This document shows, one piece after another, positions 8,123 to 16,822 of a DNA stretch of 64,000 bases (position 1 is the first letter of the stretch; each line of letters begins with the position of its first letter). Source of the DNA: Cronobacter sakazakii (GTDB lineage: Bacteria > Pseudomonadota > Gammaproteobacteria > Enterobacterales > Enterobacteriaceae); the NCBI RefSeq assembly GCF_000982825.1, contig NZ_CP011047.1, forward strand, positions 3,720,001 through 3,784,000. The letters run 5' to 3'. Under the pieces are notes generated by a model that made no database searches, was not told the DNA's origin, and was given only the letters and a program-made list of their open reading frames with translations. The translations under genes and the position numbers were made by a program.

Positions 8123-9046
8123 TTACTCGCGCATCGCCTCGCGCCAGAGCCGCTCCACCACGCGCTGGGCAAGAAGCGCCTGCTCGCCTGCGGTTTCAGG
8201 AACCGTCTGATTCTGCACGCAGTCGATGAAGTGCCGCGCACAGCCCGCAAAACCGCGCTGCTCCAGCGTGCTCTGCCAGCCAGGCACCGGACGCTGCACC
8301 ACGCCTGCGCCGCGCTCTTCGCGCCACTCGCGCATGTCGGTCACGTCAATCAGCGCGCCGTCGGTGACCGCCTGCACCCACTCGCGCTGGCTACCGGCGC
8401 GACGGTGCATACTGGTGGTGATGGACAGATCGCCGCGGCGGAAATGGTGTTCGGCGTACCACATCTCGCCCTGCGCGGTGATTTGCAACGCGCCGCTCGT
8501 AAGCGTCGCCTCGCCGCCGCCGAGCCACAGCGCGGTATCTACCAGATGCAGATAATCATCCAGCAGCGTGAAGCGCAGGTCATGCGGGCCAACGCTGTCG
8601 GCGCGGTGTTTATCCATGCGCAGCGACGCCCCCGCCCCCAGCGCGTTTTTCAGATCGCGATAGAGCGGCGCGAAACGGCGGTTGAAGCCGACCATCAGCG
8701 TAAGATGGCGCTGTTTCGCCTGCGTCACCAGACGCTCGGCGTCGGCGAGGTTTTCCGCCAGCGGTTTATCGACGCAGACATGGACGCCCGCGTTCAGCAA
8801 TTCGCTGACCACCTGGTAATGACTGCTGGTGGCGCTGTGGACAAAAACCGCGTCGCACTGCGCGGCCAGCGCCTGTAGCGAATCGATATACGGCATCCGG
8901 TACGCCTCGCAGACCGGCAGCGCTTTCGCGCGCGTCGGGGAGAACGCCCCCACGAGCGTCCAGTCCGTCGCCTGTGACAGCACCGGCAACCAGGCTTTTT
9001 GCGCAATACCGCCAAGCCCGACAACCCCAACGCGTAATTTCGCCAC
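8123..9046 (-). CDS. yceM: Gfo/Idh/MocA-family oxidoreductase YceM (MviM)
   Basis: Putative NAD(P)-dependent oxidoreductase of unknown substrate, 307 residues. The N-terminal Rossmann fold has GVVGLGGIAQKAWLPVL (GxGGIA dinucleotide site), followed by the family motif VCVDKPLAENLADAERL (EKP-like, here DKP). The C-terminal part is the MocA substrate domain. It starts 2 bp after the yceH stop, in the order rimJ-yceH-yceM-murJ known from E. coli. Function is not known; the old name mviM came from mouse virulence mapping in Salmonella. Confidence 0.93.
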   Translation of the reverse strand: MAKLRVGVVGLGGIAQKAWLPVLSQATDWTLVGAFSPTRAKALPVCEAYRMPYIDSLQALAAQCDAVFVHSATSSHYQVVSELLNAGVHVCVDKPLAENLADAERLVTQAKQRHLTLMVGFNRRFAPLYRDLKNALGAGASLRMDKHRADSVGPHDLRFTLLDDYLHLVDTALWLGGGEATLTSGALQITAQGEMWYAEHHFRRGDLSITTSMHRRAGSQREWVQAVTDGALIDVTDMREWREERGAGVVQRPVPGWQSTLEQRGFAGCARHFIDCVQNQTVPETAGEQALLAQRVVERLWREAMRE

Positions 9047-9048
9047 GA

Positions 9049-9702
9049 TTATTCTCCCAGGTGACCTAACAGTGATTCGAGGCGCTCGCGCAGTTCCGCC
9101 ACCTCAAGCTCCAGCGCCTCAACGCGCGCGGTTAAGGCGTCGGTATCAACGCCTGCGGTTTCGTTACTGGCGGCAAGCGTTGTGGTATCCGGCTCGCCGC
9201 AAAAAAGATGCATATAGCGGCTTTCACGCTTGCCCAGCTCGCGCGGCAGACGCGTGACAAACGGCCCGTCCTCACGGGTGGCGAGCGTCTCAAGCGCGTT
9301 TTCGAGCGTCGCCGTGTCGCTGAACTCATGCATGCGCGCTGCGCGACTGCGCAACTCGCCCGGCGTCTGCGCGCCGCGCAGCAGCAGGGTCGTGACCAGC
9401 GCGACTTCGGCAGGCGAGAATTTCAGATCGCCAAATTCAGAATTACAAAAGCGCTGCTCATATTTGGTCACGCGATTGCCGAAACCGCTGACGGTGCGCA
9501 GATAATGGCGTTTCACCAGCTGATCCAGCGTCTCCTGCACCTGCGCTTCGCTCAGGTTCATCACCGGCTCGCGGTTGGTTTTCTGATTGCAGGCAGTCAC
9601 CACGCCGTTGACCGAAAGCGGATATTGCTCAGGCGTGGTGACCTGTTTTTCCAGCATACAGCCGATGACGCGCGCTTCCAGCGCGCTGAACTGATGTTTC
9701 AT
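9049..9702 (-). CDS. yceH: YceH family protein (DUF480)
   Basis: Conserved protein of 217 residues with two winged-helix-like modules. It begins MKHQFSALEARVIGCMLEKQVTTPEQYPLSVNGVVTACNQKTNREPVM, the DUF480 signature. A predicted C-terminal coiled coil (ARVEALELEVAELRERLESLLGHLG) ends the protein. No enzymatic role is established. It lies 10 bp after rimJ and 2 bp before yceM, which suggests one transcript. Confidence 0.94.
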   Translation of the reverse strand: MKHQFSALEARVIGCMLEKQVTTPEQYPLSVNGVVTACNQKTNREPVMNLSEAQVQETLDQLVKRHYLRTVSGFGNRVTKYEQRFCNSEFGDLKFSPAEVALVTTLLLRGAQTPGELRSRAARMHEFSDTATLENALETLATREDGPFVTRLPRELGKRESRYMHLFCGEPDTTTLAASNETAGVDTDALTARVEALELEVAELRERLESLLGHLGE

Positions 9703-9712
9703 GATTTTCTCC

Positions 9713-10297
9713 TCAGCGCCCCGGCGTCCATTCGCGCGAGGTGAGCGCGGTCAGCACGTGATCGCGCCAGACGCCGTCTATCAGTAAGTAATCTTTGGCA
9801 TAGCCTTCTTTTTCAAACCCGAGGCGTGCCAGCAGATCGCCGCTGCGCTGGTTGTGCGGCATATAGTTAGCCATGATGCGGTGCATATGCTGGCTGCGCT
9901 GCATGTAGCGAATGGCGCTGGTGAGCGCTTCAAACATCAGCCCCTGCCCCTGCCACTTTTCGCCCAGCGAATAGCCAAGATAACAGGCGTGGAACGAGCC
10001 GCGCACCACATTGGAAAAGTTAGCGACGCCGCGGATTTCCGTTTCGTCCGGATCGAGCAGCGCAAAGTAAAAGGCGCTGCCCTGTTTGTGGAGTTCGTTG
10101 ATCATGCCAAGCCGCGCCTGCCAGCCCGAGGGGTAGCAGTGGCTTTCATCACGGACAGGCTCCCAGGGTTTCAGAAACTGGCGGTTCTCGGCGTAGTAAT
10201 CCGCCAGCCGCCATGCGTCGCGATCGTGCACCAGGCGCACCACCAGGCGATCGGTTGTTAATCTTACTTTCGGCACGTTACTTCGGTAGCCAAACAT
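9713..10297 (-). CDS. rimJ: Ribosomal protein S5 alanine N-acetyltransferase RimJ
   Basis: GNAT-family acetyltransferase that acetylates the N-terminal alanine of ribosomal protein S5. It has 194 residues, the E. coli length. Visible motifs are RLTTDRLVVRLVHDRDAWRLADYYAENR at the N-terminus and the acetyl-CoA site near LGYSLGEKWQGQGLMFEAL (Q/R-x-x-G-x-G/A type), then NQRSGDLLARLGFEKEGYAKDYLLIDG. It heads the minus-strand run rimJ-yceH-yceM and is divergent from mdtH. Confidence 0.95.
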   Translation of the reverse strand: MFGYRSNVPKVRLTTDRLVVRLVHDRDAWRLADYYAENRQFLKPWEPVRDESHCYPSGWQARLGMINELHKQGSAFYFALLDPDETEIRGVANFSNVVRGSFHACYLGYSLGEKWQGQGLMFEALTSAIRYMQRSQHMHRIMANYMPHNQRSGDLLARLGFEKEGYAKDYLLIDGVWRDHVLTALTSREWTPGR

Positions 10298-10564
10298 CGA
10301 TACCCTGCTCCTTTCTCGGCATTATTCCTCACTCCAGCCCCGGACAGCGCGCCGTCGCGGGCATTACGTTTTACTATAACCGCGCCGAACAAAACAGTGA
10401 AAACAGCAACATGCCATTCTTTGACGCGCCACGCGGCCTGACGATGAATTTCATCAATCAATCATAGCGATCGATAAAAAAATATTGTCGCGCAAAACAT
10501 CACCACCGCACGCGCCAGGCCGTAAGATAGTGCGATCTCTTCGCTTTTTTTCCCGGGAGGGGAA

Positions 10565-11773
10565 ATGTCCAGCGTGTCGCAGGCAAGGAGCCTGGGTAAA
10601 TATTTCCTGTTAATTGATAACATGCTCGTGGTTCTGGGCTTTTTCGTGGTCTTTCCGCTTATTTCCATCCGCTTTGTCGACAGCCTCGGCTGGGCCGCGC
10701 TTATGGTGGGTATCGCGCTCGGCCTGCGCCAGCTCGTTCAGCAAGGGCTTGGGATTTTCGGCGGTGCCATCGCTGACCGTCTGGGCGCGCGGCCAATGAT
10801 CGTCACCGGTATGCTGCTGCGCGCGGCAGGCTTTGCGACGATGGCGGTGGCTCACGAACCGTGGGTGCTGTGGCTCTCCTGCGTGCTCTCCGGGCTTGGC
10901 GGAACGCTCTTCGACCCGCCGCGCTCGGCGCTGGTGGTGAAGCTGGTGCGTCCTCAGGAGCGCGGCCGCTTTTTCTCCCTGCTGATGATGCAGGACAGCG
11001 CCGGTGCCGTGACGGGCGCGCTTATCGGCAGCTGGTTGCTGCAATACGATTTCCGGCTGGTGTGCGGCGTCGGCGCGCTGCTGTTTGTGCTTTGCGCGGG
11101 TTTTAACGCCTGGCTGCTGCCGGACTGGAAGCTCTCCACGGTGCGCACGCCGCTGCGCGAAGGCATGGGCCGCGTCCTGCGCGACAGGCGCTTCGTCACC
11201 TACGTACTGACGCTGACCGGCTATTACATGCTGGCGGTGCAGGTGATGCTGATGCTGCCGGTGATGGTCAACGATATCGCGGGAGAACCGGCGGCGGTGA
11301 AATGGATGTACGCCATTGAAGCCGTGCTATCGCTGACGCTACTCTATCCGCTGGCGCGCTGGAGCGAAAAACGTTTTCGCCTTGAACAGCGCCTGATGGC
11401 CGGGCTGCTGGTGATGACGTTCAGCCTGGTGCCGATTGGCCTTGCAAGCAACCTGCAACAACTCTTTACCTTAATTTACCTCTTTTATATCGGCTCGATT
11501 ATCGCCGAACCGGCGCGTGAAACCCTGAGCGCTTCGCTCGCGGACGCCCGCGCCCGCGGCAGCTATATGGGCTTTAGCCGTCTTGGCCTCGCTTTCGGCG
11601 GCGCGCTTGGCTACGCGGGCGGCGGCTGGCTGTTTGACGCAGGCCGCGCGCTTCATACGCCAGAGCTGCCGTGGGCGATGCTGGGTGTGATAGGCGTCGG
11701 GACATTCCTGATGCTCTGGTGGCAGTTCAGCCAGAAACGGCTCGCGCCGGGGCTTCTGGAGCAGGAAAGTTAA
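10565..11773 (+). CDS. mdtH: MFS multidrug efflux transporter MdtH
   Basis: Inner-membrane drug/proton antiporter of the major facilitator superfamily, 402 residues with about 12 membrane segments. It starts MSSVSQARSLGKYFLLIDNMLVVLGFFVVFPLISI. The MFS signature is visible as GGAIADRLGARPMIVTGMLLRAAGF between helices 2 and 3. A GGGAGGGG ribosome site precedes the ATG. A terminator follows the gene, so it appears monocistronic. Confidence 0.95.
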   Translation: MSSVSQARSLGKYFLLIDNMLVVLGFFVVFPLISIRFVDSLGWAALMVGIALGLRQLVQQGLGIFGGAIADRLGARPMIVTGMLLRAAGFATMAVAHEPWVLWLSCVLSGLGGTLFDPPRSALVVKLVRPQERGRFFSLLMMQDSAGAVTGALIGSWLLQYDFRLVCGVGALLFVLCAGFNAWLLPDWKLSTVRTPLREGMGRVLRDRRFVTYVLTLTGYYMLAVQVMLMLPVMVNDIAGEPAAVKWMYAIEAVLSLTLLYPLARWSEKRFRLEQRLMAGLLVMTFSLVPIGLASNLQQLFTLIYLFYIGSIIAEPARETLSASLADARARGSYMGFSRLGLAFGGALGYAGGGWLFDAGRALHTPELPWAMLGVIGVGTFLMLWWQFSQKRLAPGLLEQES

Positions 11774-11777
11774 GACC

Positions 11778-11806
11778 GGGGAGCGTTTGCTCCCCTGCGT
11801 TTTCTC
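11778..11806 (+). terminator. Terminator after mdtH
   Basis: GGGGAGC / GCTCCCC stem with a GTTT loop, followed by TGCGTTTTCT. Confidence 0.75.
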
Positions 11807-11847
11807 TTCCATACTTAAAAATCAGTCACCTGAGCAGGAGGAGAAAC

Positions 11848-12495
11848 GTGAAGTTATATATTTACGATCACTGTCCGTTCTGTCTGAAAGCGCGCATGAT
11901 TTTCGGGCTGAAAAACCTTCCGGTGGAGCTTATCGTGATGTCTAACGATGACGAAGCCACGCCCACCCGCATGATTGGCCAGAAGATGGCCCCGATTCTG
12001 CAAAAAGACGACAGCCGCTACCTGCCGGAAAGCATGGATATCGTTCACTACGTCGATAATCTCGACGGCAAACCGCTGCTCACCGGCAAGCGCAACCCGG
12101 CGATTGAAGAGTGGCTGCGCCGCGTTAACGGCTACGTTAACCGCCTGCTGCTCCCGCGCTTCGCCAAAGCGCCGTTCGATGAGTTCGCCACCCCCGAGGC
12201 GCGCCGTTACTTTACCGAGAAAAAAGAGGCGGCGATTGGGTCCTTTGAAGAGCACATGTCTCACTCCGCCGGGCTGATTAAAAACATCAGCGACGACCTG
12301 CGTGCGCTTGATAAACACATCGTTCAGCCGAACGCCGTGAACGGCGAGCTTTCTGAAGATGATATTCATCTCTTCCCGCTGCTGCGCAACCTGACGCTGG
12401 TTGCGGGCGTCAACTACCCTACCCGCGTCGCCGACTACCGCGACAACATGGCCAAGCAGACGCAAATTAATCTGCTGTCAAAAATGGCTATCTGA
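11848..12495 (+). CDS. grxB: Glutaredoxin 2
   Basis: Large GST-like glutaredoxin that reduces disulfides with glutathione. It has 215 residues. The active site is C-P-F-C at residues 9-12 (E. coli has CPYC). The N-terminal thioredoxin fold is followed by the all-helical GST C-terminal domain ending MAKQTQINLLSKMAI. The start is GTG at 11848, set by the invariant beginning (M)KLYIYDHCPFCLKARMIFG and an AGGAGGAG site 5 nt upstream. Extending the frame upstream would run into mdtH. Confidence 0.96.
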   Translation: MKLYIYDHCPFCLKARMIFGLKNLPVELIVMSNDDEATPTRMIGQKMAPILQKDDSRYLPESMDIVHYVDNLDGKPLLTGKRNPAIEEWLRRVNGYVNRLLLPRFAKAPFDEFATPEARRYFTEKKEAAIGSFEEHMSHSAGLIKNISDDLRALDKHIVQPNAVNGELSEDDIHLFPLLRNLTLVAGVNYPTRVADYRDNMAKQTQINLLSKMAI

Positions 12496-12501
12496 CGACA
12501 G

Positions 12502-12526
12502 CGCCGGTGGCCTCCACCGGCGTTTT
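12502..12526 (+). terminator. Terminator after grxB
   Basis: CGCCGGTGG / CCACCGGCG stem (9 bp), 3-nt loop, then TTTT. Confidence 0.8.
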
Positions 12527-12613
12527 AAGCCGAATCCGCTTTTGCCGCTTCCACTGGCGGGGCATCCTGCTTTGTGTCAGGATCGCCCGACAGCACCAGA
12601 ACGAGGGAAGCTT

Positions 12614-13174
12614 ATGAAAAAAATGTTAGTCGCCGCAGCGCTTATCGTCAGCGGCTTGCTGGTGGGATGTAACCAGCTCACGCAATACACCGTCACCGAA
12701 CAGGACATCAATCAGGCGCTGCAAAAGCGTAATAACTACGCCAAAGATATCGGCGTACCCGGTCTTGCCGACGCGCATATTGTCTTAACGAATCTGAACA
12801 GCGCCATTGGCCGCGAAGAGCCGAATAAAATTACGCTCAACGGCGATGCGAGCCTCGATATGACGTCGCTGTTCGGCAACCAGAAGGCGCTGGTGAAGCT
12901 CAAACTGAAAGCGCTGCCGACGTTCGATAAGGAGAAAGGCGCTATTTATCTGCGCGAAATGGAAGTGGTCGACAGCAGCATCACGCCGGACAAAATGGCG
13001 CCGGTGCTGGAAACGTTAATGCCGTATCTGAATAAATCCCTGCGCAGTTACTTTGAACAGCGTCCGGCCTATGTGCTGAGCGAAGACCGTACCAAAGGCG
13101 AAGCGCTGGCGAAAAAATTCGCCAAAGGGCTTGAAGTAAAACCAGGCGAAATCGTCATCCCGCTGACCGATTAA
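12614..13174 (+). CDS. yceB: DUF1439 lipoprotein YceB
   Basis: Predicted lipoprotein of 186 residues. The signal MKKMLVAAALIVSGLLVGC ends in a lipobox L-V-G-C. The mature part (NQLTQYTVTEQDINQALQKRNNYAKDIGVPGLADAHIVL) matches the DUF1439 family, thought to be a lipid-binding SMP-like fold, with no established role. It stands alone between terminators, with an AGGGAAGC ribosome site before the ATG. Confidence 0.94.
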   Translation: MKKMLVAAALIVSGLLVGCNQLTQYTVTEQDINQALQKRNNYAKDIGVPGLADAHIVLTNLNSAIGREEPNKITLNGDASLDMTSLFGNQKALVKLKLKALPTFDKEKGAIYLREMEVVDSSITPDKMAPVLETLMPYLNKSLRSYFEQRPAYVLSEDRTKGEALAKKFAKGLEVKPGEIVIPLTD

Positions 13175-13182
13175 CGCCACGC

Positions 13183-13207
13183 CGGGGGCGCAATGCCCCC
13201 GTTTTTT
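13183..13207 (+). terminator. Terminator after yceB
   Basis: CGGGGGC / GCCCCCG stem with a 5-nt loop, then six T. Confidence 0.88.
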
Positions 13208-13223
13208 CAGGAAAAGGATGCAA

Positions 13224-13239
13224 AGGAAAACGTTTACGC
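13224..13239 (+). promoter_or_regulatory. PurR operator at pyrC
   Basis: AGGAAAACGTTTACGC matches the PurR consensus ACGCAAACGTTTGCGT at 12 of 16 positions, including the central AAACGTTT. It lies just before the presumed -10 (TATCCT, 13241). E. coli pyrC is a known PurR target with a site in the same place. Confidence 0.8.
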
Positions 13240-13251
13240 TTATCCTTAGTG

Positions 13252-13296
13252 CCCGGCATAAAACCAGCCATTACTGACTGTTTCCTCAAGCCGGAG
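13252..13296 (+). promoter_or_regulatory. pyrC start-switch leader hairpin
   Basis: The presumed start region reads TGCCCGGC. CCGGC (13253-13257) is complementary to GCCGG (13290-13294), which abuts and partly covers the GGAG ribosome site (13293-13296) before the pyrC ATG. In E. coli and Salmonella, transcripts that start on C under high CTP form such a hairpin and are not translated. Those that start on a downstream purine under low CTP escape. The sequence has the needed layout; the transcription start itself is inferred. Confidence 0.7.
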
Positions 13297-13302
13297 CCTT
13301 CC

Positions 13303-14349
13303 ATGACTGCACAACCCCAGGTTTTAACTATCCGCCGCCCTGACGACTGGCATGTTCATCTGCGTGATGGCGACATGCTGAAAACCGTGGTGCCCTATAC
13401 CAGCGAAACTTACGGGCGCGCTATCGTCATGCCAAACCTGGCGCCGCCGGTCACGACCGTGGAAGCCGCTATCGCTTACCGCCAGCGCATTCTTGATGCG
13501 TTGCCGGAACATCACTCGTTTGAACCGCTGATGACCTGCTATCTCACCGACACGCTGGATGCAGACGAGCTGGAGCGCGGTTTCCAGCAGGGTGTGTTTA
13601 CCGCTGCCAAACTCTACCCGGCTAACGCCACGACTAACTCCAGCCATGGCGTCACCAGTGTCGATAACATTATGACGGTGCTTGAGCGCATGGAAAAACT
13701 CGGCATGCCGCTGCTGGTGCATGGCGAAGTGACGCACAGCGAGGTTGATATTTTCGATCGCGAAGCGCGTTTTATCGAGACGGTGATGGAGCCGCTCAGA
13801 AAGCGCCTGCCGGGCCTGAAAGTGGTGTTTGAACACATCACCACCAAAGACGCCGCCGACTACGTGCGCGAAGGGAACTCACTGCTCGGCGCGACCATCA
13901 CGCCGCAGCACCTGATGTTTAACCGCAACCACATGCTTGCGGGCGGCATTCGCCCGCATCTCTATTGCCTGCCGATCCTCAAGCGTAATGTGCATCAGCA
14001 GGCGCTGCGCGAGCTGGTCGCAAGCGGCTGTGAGCGCGTGTTTCTCGGTACCGACTCCGCGCCTCACGCGCGCCATCGCAAAGAGACGAACTGCGGCTGC
14101 GCAGGGTGTTTTAACGCCCCTTCCGCGCTCGGCGCATACGCCTCCGTATTTGAAGAGATGAACGCACTGGCGCATTTTGAAGCGTTCGCCTCGCTGAACG
14201 GCCCGCGCTTTTACGGCCTGCCGGTGAATGAAGGCACCGTAACGCTGGTGCGCGAGGAGAGCGTTATGCCGGAAACTATCGCTATCGCCGACGACACGCT
14301 GGTGCCGTTCCTGGCGGGTGAAGCGGTACGCTGGACCGTAAAACGCTAA
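13303..14349 (+). CDS. pyrC: Dihydroorotase
   Basis: Catalyses reversible cyclisation of carbamoyl-aspartate to dihydroorotate in pyrimidine synthesis. It has 348 residues, as in E. coli (class II dihydroorotase). Binuclear zinc ligands are visible: H-V-H-L-R-D near residue 17, the carbamylated Lys in AAKLYPANATTNS, His in LVHGEVTH and FEHITT, and Asp in GTDSAPH. The ATG at 13303 is set by the family start MTAQPQVLTIRRPDDWHVHLRDGD and the leader hairpin. Confidence 0.98.
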   Translation: MTAQPQVLTIRRPDDWHVHLRDGDMLKTVVPYTSETYGRAIVMPNLAPPVTTVEAAIAYRQRILDALPEHHSFEPLMTCYLTDTLDADELERGFQQGVFTAAKLYPANATTNSSHGVTSVDNIMTVLERMEKLGMPLLVHGEVTHSEVDIFDREARFIETVMEPLRKRLPGLKVVFEHITTKDAADYVREGNSLLGATITPQHLMFNRNHMLAGGIRPHLYCLPILKRNVHQQALRELVASGCERVFLGTDSAPHARHRKETNCGCAGCFNAPSALGAYASVFEEMNALAHFEAFASLNGPRFYGLPVNEGTVTLVREESVMPETIAIADDTLVPFLAGEAVRWTVKR

Positions 14350-14396
14350 GCACGCGCTAAAAAAATCACGGCCCCCTGTTGCATGCCGCCCGGCAA

Positions 14397-14416
14397 AACT
14401 GTATATATATACAGTA
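14397..14416 (+). promoter_or_regulatory. LexA box (SOS operator) of dinI
   Basis: AACTGTATATATATACAGTA, a perfect CTG-N10-CAG palindrome with an alternating TA core, the ideal SOS-box form. It lies 20 bp before the dinI ATG. This predicts strong LexA repression and DNA-damage induction. Confidence 0.96.
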
Positions 14417-14435
14417 TGATTAACAGGGGGTTGTT

Positions 14436-14681
14436 ATGCGTATTGAAGTGACTATCGCCAAAACCACGCCGCTGCCGCCGGGTGCTATCGATGCGCTGGC
14501 CTGCGAGCTATCCCGCCGTATTGAAAGCCATTTTCCGGAAATGCCGAATCATGTGAGCGTGCGCTATGCCGCCGCTAATCAACTGTCGGTTCTGGGTGGC
14601 GCCAAAGAAGATAAAGATCGCATCAGCGAAATTCTCCAGGAAACCTGGGAGAGCGCTGACGACTGGTTTACCACGGATTAA
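14436..14681 (+). CDS. dinI: DNA damage-inducible protein I (DinI)
   Basis: Small RecA modulator that stabilises RecA filaments and limits UmuD cleavage during the SOS response. It has 81 residues, the family length. It starts MRIEVTIAKTTPLPPGAIDALACELSRRI and ends in the acidic helix that mimics DNA (SEILQETWESADDWFTTD). A GGGGG ribosome site is 6 nt upstream, and a LexA box directly precedes the gene. Confidence 0.97.
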   Translation: MRIEVTIAKTTPLPPGAIDALACELSRRIESHFPEMPNHVSVRYAAANQLSVLGGAKEDKDRISEILQETWESADDWFTTD

Positions 14682-15006
14682 CCCTCATTACTGTCTTCTC
14701 TATGGTGTCAGTTTTTCCGGGCTTCGCCGCCCGGCTTTTTTATTTGTAGCGCCTTTTTCTGCGATAGTCCGAATTTTTTCTTTTCAGCTGAAATCTCATT
14801 GATCCGTCCTCTTAACAAAAATTTGCGAATAATCTGCCGTTTTATTGTTCAGTTAATTCAAGATCTCGAAAAAAATGTGTGTCAGGGTATTTATTTCTGC
14901 CCCATTTTCCTTTATTGGTTGATATACTTTATTTGCTTCAGAGATAAGAAAACACGCATTGAACCTCATGAGTCGTTGTCTATAAACACGTATAAAGGGG
15001 GTTATG
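14682..15006. other. Intergenic region dinI-bssS
   Basis: AT-rich 325-bp gap. It holds the dinI terminator at 14717-14744 and presumably the bssS promoter. I see no further coding sequence or RNA gene in it. Confidence 0.6.
14717..14744 (+). terminator. Terminator after dinI
   Basis: CCGGGC / GCCCGG stem with a TTCGCC loop, followed by CTTTTTTATTT. Confidence 0.88.
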
Positions 15007-15258
15007 ATGGAAAAAAATGAAGTAATACAGACGCATCCCCTTGTTGGATGGGACATCAGCACCGTCGACAGCTATGACGCACTGATGCTGCGGTTGCACT
15101 ATCAATCCTCTCCGCAGGTGGATCGCGAAGCAACCGAAGTGGGCCAGACATTATGGCTAACGACCGATGTAGCAAGACAATTTATTTCCATCTTAGAAGC
15201 CGGCATTGCAAAAATTGAATCCGGTGAGTACCAGGAAAGCGATTATCGCAAGCACTGA
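15007..15258 (+). CDS. bssS: Biofilm regulator BssS (YceP)
   Basis: Small protein reported in E. coli to affect biofilm formation through signal and stationary-phase regulation. Its biochemical function is unknown. It has 83 residues from MEKNEVIQTHPLVGWDISTVDSYDALMLRLHYQ, nearly identical to E. coli over the N-terminal half and over VGQTLWLTTDVARQFISILEAGIAKIESG. Two adjacent ATGs (15004, 15007) follow a GGGGG site; the second gives the E. coli N-terminus. Confidence 0.94.
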   Translation: MEKNEVIQTHPLVGWDISTVDSYDALMLRLHYQSSPQVDREATEVGQTLWLTTDVARQFISILEAGIAKIESGEYQESDYRKH

Positions 15259-15280
15259 TACCGTGCTTTTCTTATAACGC

Positions 15281-15312
15281 AAAGGCATCCTCCGGGGTGC
15301 CTTTATTTTTTC
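15281..15312 (+). terminator. Terminator after bssS
   Basis: AGGCATCC / GGGTGCCT stem (one G-U pair) followed by TTATTTTTT. Confidence 0.82.
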
Positions 15313-15375
15313 GCGCTTGAGAATTGTCCTGCTCTTAATTACTCTGCTAATCAACGGTTTTCACGGAGTAATTTC

Positions 15376-16500
15376 ATGGAATACGATCTGATTATCATCG
15401 GTAGCGGATCAACAGGCGCAGCGGCCGGTTATTACGCGACCCGCGCCGGGCTCAACGTATTAATGACAGACAGCGCCCATCCGCCCCATCAGGAAGGCAG
15501 CCACCACGGCGACACGCGCCTTATCCGCCACGCCTATGGCGAAGGCGAGCGTTATGTGCCGCTGGTGCTGCGCGCGCAGGCGCTGTGGGATGAGCTCGGC
15601 GAGCTTGGCGGCGAGCGTATTTTCGAGCGGACCGGCGTGATCAATCTCGGCCCCACTGATTCCGCATTTCTGGCGAACGTCGCCGGCAGCGCCGCGCGCT
15701 GGCAACTGCCGCTGGAGAAACTGACCGGTGAAGAGGTGATGACGCGCTGGCCGGAAATCCGTCTGCCGGAAAACTATCTCGGCCTGTTTGAACCCAACTC
15801 CGGCGTGCTGCGCAGCGAAAAAGCTATCGCCACCTATATCCGTCTCGCTGAAGAAGCGGGCTGCGCACAGCTCTTTAACTGCCCGGTGAGCGGTTTTGAG
15901 GCCACGGAAGATGGCGTTACCGTCACGACCGCCGATGGCGTCTATCGCGCCCGCAAGGCGCTTATCAGCGCCGGTACGTGGGTATCGCGCCTGGTGCCGG
16001 GGCTTCCCGTGACGCCAGTGCGTAAAATCTTCGCCTGGTATCAGGCTGACGGACGCTACAGCGCCAATAACCGCTTTCCGGCCTTTACCGGCGAAATGCC
16101 AAACGGCGACCAGTTTTACGGGTTCCCGGCGGAAAATAACGAGCTGAAAATCGGCAAGCATAATGGCGGACAGGTCATTTCGAAGCCGGAAGAACGTGTA
16201 CCATTTGGTGCGGTGGCGACCGACGGTTCAGAAGCGTTCCCGTTCCTGCGCCATTTCCTGCCGGGCATCGGCGGCTGTCTGTATGGCGCGTCGTGCACCT
16301 ATGACAACACGCCGGATGAAGATTTTATCATCGACACCCTGCCGGATACCCCAAATGTACTACTGGTCACGGGGTTGAGCGGCCACGGCTTTAAGTTCGC
16401 CTCGGTGCTTGGGGAAATCGCCGCGCAGTTCGCAGCCGATAAACCTTATGATTTCGATCTGACGCCGTTTTCGCTCTCACGTTTTGCCACTTCTGCATGA
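15376..16500 (+). CDS. solA: N-methyl-L-tryptophan oxidase
   Basis: FAD-dependent amine oxidase of the monomeric sarcosine oxidase family, releasing formaldehyde and H2O2 from N-methyl amino acids. It has 374 residues (E. coli 372). The Rossmann motif is GSGSTGAAAGYYATRAG at residues 9-25. EGSHHGDTRLIRHAYGEGERYVPL is the conserved flavin-proximal block. The Cys in YGASCTYDNTPDEDFIID matches the site of covalent flavin attachment. A GGAG ribosome site precedes the ATG. Confidence 0.95.
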   Translation: MEYDLIIIGSGSTGAAAGYYATRAGLNVLMTDSAHPPHQEGSHHGDTRLIRHAYGEGERYVPLVLRAQALWDELGELGGERIFERTGVINLGPTDSAFLANVAGSAARWQLPLEKLTGEEVMTRWPEIRLPENYLGLFEPNSGVLRSEKAIATYIRLAEEAGCAQLFNCPVSGFEATEDGVTVTTADGVYRARKALISAGTWVSRLVPGLPVTPVRKIFAWYQADGRYSANNRFPAFTGEMPNGDQFYGFPAENNELKIGKHNGGQVISKPEERVPFGAVATDGSEAFPFLRHFLPGIGGCLYGASCTYDNTPDEDFIIDTLPDTPNVLLVTGLSGHGFKFASVLGEIAAQFAADKPYDFDLTPFSLSRFATSA

Positions 16501-16822
16501 GCAGGCAGCGGGCCGGGACGATTTCCCGGCCTGCGCCCTGACATTTCAATGTCAAAATTATTGATTTCCCGCTGACAAAACCTGATAAACCGCTAAACTA
16601 TTTTGCTGCTAAACAATCCTGCCGCCTGCGGTGCTTGCTTTATAACCTAACCGGAACCCCTTATTCGCCTGCGCTATAGCGGTTTCAGCAATGAATAAGC
16701 GTTTTATAAGGGATATATTTTTACATTCAAATTATTTGAATAATTTGTTTTGTTTTTTTGGTTTGCATTTCATTCCCCCAGACGCCACTGTTTGAGTCAT
16801 TCTTACTGACGGATGCATAACC
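16501..16822. other. Intergenic region solA-yceJ with a palindrome
   Basis: A 322-bp gap. It holds a GC-rich hairpin at 16511-16531 (GGCCGGGA / TCCCGGCC) just after solA, without a T run. It also holds an AT-rich perfect inverted repeat at 16725-16741 (ATTCAAAT-T-ATTTGAAT) about 80 bp before yceJ, which could be an operator for yceJ-yceI. I see no small gene. Confidence 0.6.
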
